A stretch of DNA of 64,000 nt from Rallus limicola (lineage: Eukaryota > Chordata > Aves > Gruiformes > Rallidae), in the NCBI GenBank assembly GCA_022605955.1, contig JAKCOZ010000085.1, positions 558,001 to 622,000 on the forward strand. Direction: 5' to 3'. Below, piece by piece: positions 57,326 through 64,000 of this stretch. The stretch's first letter is position 1, and each line of letters begins with the position of its first letter. Below the pieces are notes generated by a model. It did no database searches, had not been told where the DNA came from, and saw only the letters and a program-made list of their open reading frames with translations. The translations under genes and the position numbers were made by a program.

Positions 57326-60300
57326 TTTATAACACTGGCTAGGGAAATTGTTTCTGACCAACCTAACTGTTCTATGACTTTGCAGGTCATACATACTCAA
57401 GACAAGGCTACGCTACTGGAATTTTGTTAACTTTTAAAGGCCAGGTGCCACTTCACCTTCTTTCAGCCCACTGACAAGTTTTCCTGATTGGTATTTTTAG
57501 ACTGAAAAGGATGCTTTTTTCTAGCATGCAGGAATACACTGCACATCTGCAAAGTTATTTGCTACAACCTGCACACGCAGCTTTATGGAGAAATTTATTT
57601 TATCCACCATCATCTAATCAGCATCCGCCAGGGTTGCAATAAGCTTGCTATGCACTGCCTGTTTATCAGAACACACACACTGTTCTAAGTACTAAATATA
57701 GATAATTAATGTACCAACATCTCTAAAGATCTGTCATACTTTCTTTTCTACCCTAGAATAAAGTTTTTTCTGGATTAGTAGACAGTTTTACCTTGCAATG
57801 AAGTATGATCAGCTGCAAATAGTACAAATCAGGGGTAATACCTTTGTCGTTTTACTTGCTTTCTTTGCCTCATATATGGATTTGGAGACACATGCCTAAG
57901 GCAAGGGCCAATTCTGGGTGTCTACCTAGCTGCAGTGACCTTTAGTTCTGCTTTTATAGCAACTACTTGAAAACGAGCGATGCTTATTGTTACTAAAGAC
58001 AAATCTTTATGTGCAAAGTACGGGTTGTAGCAGACAGAGCACTGGCTCCTGCTGGGTTGAACAACCATGAACCGTTTTATCCTCCATGCTGTTTTGAATT
58101 CATCAAGAATAAAGTATGCGGATCCAGATCAGTGTTACAGAGATCATTAACAAGCCTGCAATTAAGTGCAGCTTCTCTTGGTAACTCAAAGTTACCAGGA
58201 GCTAAGAGACATGTAAATTTTATTACATCCAATCAGGTGGCATTTTTTAAAACTCAGCTGAGAAAAGTAAGTTGTACCGGTGCTAAAAGGATTTTTCTGA
58301 AACAGGTGAAATTGAAGAGAACGCTGCCAATTCCTCTTTCAATGCCAGATGAATTGAAACAAAACCAAAACCAAATCCCAGTTGAATTAAGAGTTTCAAC
58401 ATATTATTATCTTCCAGACTTCAATTTCAAATCAAATAGTTATGTTACATGCCTTCACAGGCTTATTTGTTGCAGATATTTTAATAGGCTTGCTCACTTT
58501 CTTTTTTCTTGGTCCAATACAGATTTTCCCAAAGTAACGATTAGATGTATATTTCCCATCACGCTAAAAAATCATTTAGCCCCCAGTGTTAGACACTAAG
58601 GAAGCTTTATTGCTGTAATGTCTTCATGCAGCTCATATTCTCCTGCTCACATTTGAATGAGCTTGCAAGTTTAACCATCTGGGAACGCCACTCCAAATAA
58701 ACTATACGCTACTTAGACCTCCTCCAGTATTTGATTATCCTGGGGTATTTGAGAAAGAGCCCAGGGTTCCCACCTCCTATAAACAGCAGATGAAAGACTG
58801 GCTCGGTGCACTTGCATCCACTGCCCTAGTTTTGTTGTCACACTTTGTTCCAGGCTAAGAGCATTTCCAAACAGTCTTTGCTAGAAAATAGGTTCCTCAT
58901 CTTGATGCATGTAAATTGCTAAATAGCAATATTTGGAATCCAATTCCTGTGTCATGTCAAACAGAAATTCTTTCCTAGGAACGGTAAAGAAACTACTACT
59001 CCTACCAACTTTACGATCAGAAAACATTGCTTTCAATGGTGATGTAAAAGTACATATTATGTCCAGTTTTGACAGGGCTAATAAATAGCAAGAGGACAAA
59101 GGCAGAGGAAATCAGCCACTTTAACAGTGACACAATTCTATACTTTTTTCCTTGATGCCGTAAGATATGAACTGCTCTATAATAGGAATTAAAGGCTCCC
59201 TGAAACATTGTGCTGTCCATAGCAAGATGAAGCCTGTTTATGCAAAAGCTCAGCTGTAAGATGATCCTCTGAGCACAGCTGCCACTCATTCTAAACTTTG
59301 CAGGAACATCTTATTTGAAACAAGTATATTCTAGCTGCAAACCCATTAGGATTTCTCCCAGATTGTATTGAACTGATGCCACCTGACGTCTTCACAGTCT
59401 ATCAATGAGTGCCCTAACGTAGGGATTGGGACAGATGAGCAAGAAAGATATGCAACTGTATCAGCAGGTGCTAAGGTACAGAGAATTCTATGTTTCATTG
59501 TACATGACTTACAGATATTTGCAACCTTATGATGCCAATAAAAAAATAAAGGCACTGGGACAATACTAAGATGAGCAAAAACTGCTTTCCAGTTTAGGTG
59601 AAAATAAACAAATAAAAGAAACTAACATGAACCAAAATCATGTGTGCCGTTGTGTGTGCTGACACCCTGCACTCATAGGAATTTTTTTCAAAAACTACCA
59701 CAGTTTTAAAGAAGAGGTGCTTTTCCCAGCCAGTTACTTGCTAGAATTCAATTTGTATAAACTGTAGCAATGGAAGCATCCGAACAAAGTCTGTGTACAT
59801 TCACAATACAGTGCTGGAGGTAAACTGAACAGGATCACATATTTTATAAAATTATGTACCTGAGTTGTGTTTATAAGATACATGTATACATCTGCAAGCA
59901 GCAACATTACAATTAAAATTCAGTCCTTCCTATTTAAAGAGAAAAAAATAAAAGGTGTTGCCTTTTAAGAGAATCCATTTTACTGTGAGTGCTAATTGAA
60001 TCTCCTTGTTCTTGGCTAGAAGCAGTTTGTTTGCAGCAGCCTGAATCTTCTGGAGGAATGCATATTCCATATAATGACAAAATATACAAAATATTTAGAC
60101 ACAATTGGATGACAAAAGTCACAAAACAATTCCTAGAGCGTGTTTGAAGAGTGTTGCATCTATGCATAAGAAATTAATTAGCAGCGTACCAGCAAATAGT
60201 GCTTATGAGTAGGTATATATTCCATATTTATTGTAGTAATATTACATATCGCCAAGGGAAATTACACAGTGATGAACACCTGTTTTACACAGGGAGTCAC

Positions 60301-61319
60301 TAAGATCTGCGTTTATCTGTCCCAGGTTCCTTCCCAGAAAAAAAACCTGTTTAAGAGACAATACCTTAACCCCTTTCAGTAAAGAGCTGCTGGAAATGTT
60401 TTCAGGGGACACACAGAAGTTCCCTGGAAGTTACACCAGCAGACAGAAGCCAAAGAACCAAACCAGAGAATCTTACTGATACTGGTATGGCAGTAAGTAA
60501 GGTTTGGGAGCAAACCAACCTGAATGCAAGGGTGTGGGGGTTTTTTCTTAACACCCCTTTCTTGCTTTGTGGAAACGCTGTCTGAAGTTAAGCCTTAATA
60601 CTAGAAAAAATTCTGTCTTTATTAGGAAATATTAGGGAAAGATTAGCATATTTCCCATTTAAAACGGTCACTTTCTCCTTTGCTTTCACTCCTGTTTTTC
60701 AAGAAATGTTGGCAGAGGTGATTAGAATAATTTTAAATATGATAATTTTAAAACTGGCTCCACATCATTGTCACCTCTAGGCTGATAGGGTGTAAAATAA
60801 TTGGAATGTCTAAAACCTACAGTGGTAGCAGAATAATAATAGACAATGACCAATGATCTTTTAGTGCAGCAGCTTATTTTTTGATAACTTTATACAAAAG
60901 GTTATATTTTTGATATTTTTATATATTTTCAATATAGCTGCAAACAGATTGCAGTTGTGATATAGAAAACTAGCAAGTATTTTTTACACGAAGAATTCAA
61001 AAGCAAGTCATAACAAGCTAAGGCACAACTGAACCTTTTCTTTAGTATAATCTATATTTAATTACTCATACAGTATCCAAAAGTACATGTTTCTCTCCTC
61101 TAGTAGCTGCTCTACTCCTACTTAGATGGCAAGTTTGGTTAGATATTGCTCTATCAAACAATCTAAAAGCACAAGCTGAATTTATGCTCTATAAAATAAT
61201 TAATAAAATATACTTCTTTATCTAGCCACTCTGGCAAACTCTATTCCTTTGCCAAGCATCGATGTTAGCAATATAAAACAAACTTTAGCTGTTTCAAATT
61301 ATTAACAAGGGTTTTGTTT
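57326..61319. other. AT-rich, nothing recognised
   Basis: Long AT-rich stretch, likely intronic or intergenic. The 196-codon plus-strand frame at 58009-58599 has no domain or codon bias and is regarded as chance. Confidence 0.4.
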
Positions 61320-61342
61320 GGGGGGGGGGGGGGGGGGGGGGG
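61320..61342. repeat. G23 homopolymer
   Basis: Twenty-three consecutive G in otherwise AT-rich DNA. Polymorphic-length and sequencing-error prone. Confidence 0.95.
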
Positions 61343-62103
61343 AGGTGTTCTGTATTTTTTTAAAAAGTTTATCTTCCTGTTCAGTAATTTATAAAATTGC
61401 AGTACATGGCAATGTAATGTTTTCTTCCAGGTGCTGAAGTATAAACAACTGGACTTTATCTTGCACTATTTCCTGCTTAAATAAATACTTAGAAATTGTC
61501 TAGATTTCACACCTTAGATAGAGAAGCTTCAGAGTTTATCAGCTAATAGATCACATATGTGTATACTGCCAGTAGATTAGTTGGATTTGTTAGTCCTTTC
61601 ACTGACTACATTAAAGAGGAGCAGGAAACCACTTCAGAAGTGAGGACAATTCGCAGAAGCACAGGTTTAAAACAAAGTACTGTAAAATCAAGGAGTCAAG
61701 GGATTTCAACTAAAAAATCAGCGCCACATCTGCCACCTACCCTGTACTCCTCACAGGACACGGTCAGGTGTATGGGCATTGCTAATACAGGTTTTTAAAA
61801 AATGCCACTGCCAGTGTTCATTTATTAAAACTAAATTCATTTATTAAAACAACACTATGCAGTGTTGTTCTGTCACATTGCAACCCCCCCCAGTCTCTGG
61901 ACACAAAGCCCATTAAAAGGAGAGGCATAGTTCTGGAGTGACAAAATATCTATCCTAGAAGGACCAGGAAATGTTCATATAGTAGGATAATTCTGTCTCT
62001 AGTAGCTAATGAAAAGCAAAAAATCAGCCTGACACATTCCAAAGTTGGTACATGATGGCCCTTTAAAAAAATGCAATATTATTAAAGAATTATCTAGCTG
62101 ATG
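61343..62103. other. AT-rich, nothing recognised
   Basis: No gene, RNA or named repeat seen. ATTTATTAAAAC is directly repeated near 61820 and 61838. Confidence 0.4.
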
Positions 62104-62168
62104 TAAATATATACATATATACATATATATATATATGTATATATATATACATATATATATATATATAA
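62104..62168. repeat. (TA)n/(ATAC) palindromic microsatellite
   Basis: About 65 bp of alternating TA with regularly placed C or G (ATATACATATATAC.. then ..ATGTATATATATATAC..). Largely self-complementary, so cruciform-prone. Confidence 0.9.
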
Positions 62169-64000
62169 AAGAACAAACACAAATAGAGTTGCCCTTATTT
62201 ATAAAATGGATAAAGGTTTGGAAAAGATTCAGCAGCAGCTGATATAGATGTAAGTATTGATTAATGTTTTATTTTTGTTTGAACTAAAGCCCTTGTACGG
62301 CATCTATGTCAAATTAATAAAATTCTTAATAGAATAATTTTGAAGCTTCACTATATCATGACTCAACTTTTTTGAGATATAAGGATAGAAAGGATATTAA
62401 AATCCCAGTAGAAGGGCTTACAGTATTCCCTAAAGATTGAAGGAAAAAAATCAATCTTTTGACATACTTTCATGGCTTCTGCTTGTACAGAGTCGAGAAA
62501 CTATTCAGTCAAAACTGCAACACGCAACCAGTTTATAAGACAATGACCAAGACTGTCCAGAACACAGTATTGTGTTTTTACACAAACCACAATACTTGAG
62601 GAAACAGCAATGCTGTCTTTTAGCAAAGGAAAATGGGTAGCTAAGAAAAACCAGAGAGCACTCTTGTGTTCTCCTGATCTTAGTTCCTAGAACAAAACCA
62701 AATATTCCCATAGTTTATCACCAAACTCCAGTCCCTGCAAAAGTAGACAAGTATTAATGCCCCCTTCTCCACCTACACTGTAGAAGACACAAAGCCCCTA
62801 CTATAACGTGTTTCACAAAGACAGTATGGAAATTCAAATCCTGTCTTAATTTTCTTTTTAACTATAACACTTGGCATTTTAACTGTGTGCTTGTTTCCTA
62901 AGCCCTGAAAGACACTTCTGACTCCTTTCTTGGTAGAAACGGTGCATAACTGCGTCTTCTAAATGAGAGTGATCTCTGTAGGGGCAGCAGCTGGAGTTAA
63001 GGCAGTTTCTCAATACTGGTAATGCCTCCTACATATTGAAACAGTAATACGAAATATTAATCACTGTTAACATATAAGCTAGCAGGCTCATAATTTTCCC
63101 AGCAATACCCCATGCTGTTAGCAGGTGCTTATCCCGCTGAGAAGAGGTTAAGTGGATACTGCTGCTTCACTGAGGCAGGTGGATTGTTACCTCTGTTGCA
63201 TGAAAGGGAGTAGGAGTGGTTCCCTAGGGAAGGACAGGATTTGAAGATTAGAACAACCATTGCTACTGGAGAAGCGTAGGTACGGTCTGGCCTGGGGACA
63301 GTCTTCAGATGCATTTTGCTGATAATCTGTTAATAGTGACTAATCTCTAGGAAGAGATTCTATACTACAAATTTTGCTGGTTTTGCTTTTAAGTCTGCTC
63401 ATGCGGACTATTAGGTAACAGCCACTGGAAAAATAAGTGCATCTCACTAAAAACAATTACAAAAGTACGTTTCCATGAGGAAAAATTAACTTTCTAGGCC
63501 TTTGGGCTTCACAGTTTAATATATTTGCAGCTGTTCGGTACTTGAAAAATAGCTAGACCCACGAATGCTATGACTAATGTAATGACTTAGAGTCCTTGAG
63601 CACTAACAATATACTATGGCAGCATGGAAAACAAAAGATGGACAGCTACAAACAAAAACAGGAGAAGAGGGCTTAAGCTATATCTCTATTAGAGCTAGCA
63701 GGCATGTCTCCACCTAGGTAGGCATAAAATTTGGCCTTTTCCTAGTTAGCTTGGTATCAAAGACTGAGAAAAGGCAGCAGCGTGGATGTGGCATACTGTC
63801 CTAGCAAGGACACTCAGATTTGAAAGACAGCTGAAATCCTGTGCTATAGCCTACGTGGCATGAATTAGCTAGCACAGAGTTAGCTTGATTATGCCCACTT
63901 AGGTTACAATAGCATGCTAACTGTAGGTAGATATATCTTTCATTGCAAACCTATCAGAAAAAGTGGGAGATAACAAGTAAGCAGCAAGTCTCATGACATC
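62169..64000. other. AT-rich, nothing recognised
   Basis: No supported exon, RNA gene or repeat to the end of the window. Confidence 0.4.

Noticed and set aside
58009..58599. 196-codon plus-strand frame
   Set aside because: AT-rich codon use, no domain, no splice or promoter context, no internal repeats; likely chance.
59017..59289. 90-codon minus-strand frame with hydrophobic stretch
   Set aside because: Hydrophobicity follows from T-rich codons; no supporting signals.

Overview
Vertebrate nuclear DNA, almost certainly avian. The evidence is short phase-consistent exons with GT..AG introns, several CR1 LINE 3' ends (TTCTGTGATTCTGTGA type), GC-rich gene-dense sequence with C/G homopolymer runs as in bird microchromosomes, and three LTR-type repeats (about 5.4, 32.7 and 55.0 kb) that I recognise from memory as common in Neoaves rather than in chicken. 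There are no bacterial-type genes. LAYOUT. 0-6.7 kb (+): the last 14 visible exons of a maestro heat-like repeat (MROH) family gene, apparently intact to its stop. 7.7-14 kb and 17.75-24.8 kb: two copies of a composite segmental duplication. Each holds, in order, remnants of TMEM145, an FXYD-family gene, a few MROH exons, an INVERTED piece of the 0-6.7 kb MROH gene, and a minus-strand class II (betaretrovirus-like) endogenous retrovirus (ERV). 14.2-17.1 kb (+), between the two copies: a second partial MROH gene whose seventh exon runs in frame into exons of the type II cAMP-kinase regulatory subunit PRKAR2A. 24.9-25.36 kb: another inverted MROH exon, ending directly at a 2.2-kb minisatellite of 117 identical 19-bp units (25.365-27.59 kb). 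The far side of the minisatellite carries an E2F/CCAAT/TATA promoter-like cluster pointing into the array. 28-36 kb: AT-richer, with two CR1s, an LTR and one unassigned exon-like sequence. 36.3-38.9 kb (+): integrase and env remnants of a different, gammaretrovirus-like ERV plus its 3' LTR. The LTR abuts a CpG island with NRF1-type sites (38.9-39.85 kb). 39.9-41.8 kb: candidate small exons; part of this is re-duplicated at 51.1-52.2 kb. 42.4-48.9 kb: a degenerate tandem repeat, then a near-perfect 2711-bp tandem duplication bounded by 123-bp direct repeats. 49-50.4 kb: a second CpG island. 52.2-64 kb: AT-rich, essentially non-coding, with one CR1 end, one LTR and one plausible minus-strand coding block near 57.2 kb. 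HOW IT FITS TOGETHER. This is not an operon-like functional unit but a rearrangement hotspot. MROH exons, fragments of unrelated genes (TMEM145, FXYD, PRKAR2A) and ERVs have been copied, inverted and fused. The most interesting products are the spliceable MROH-PRKAR2A chimeric reading frame and the homogeneous CpG-dense 19-bp array grown at an MROH breakpoint. Whether the near-identical duplications are real or assembly artefacts cannot be settled from sequence alone.
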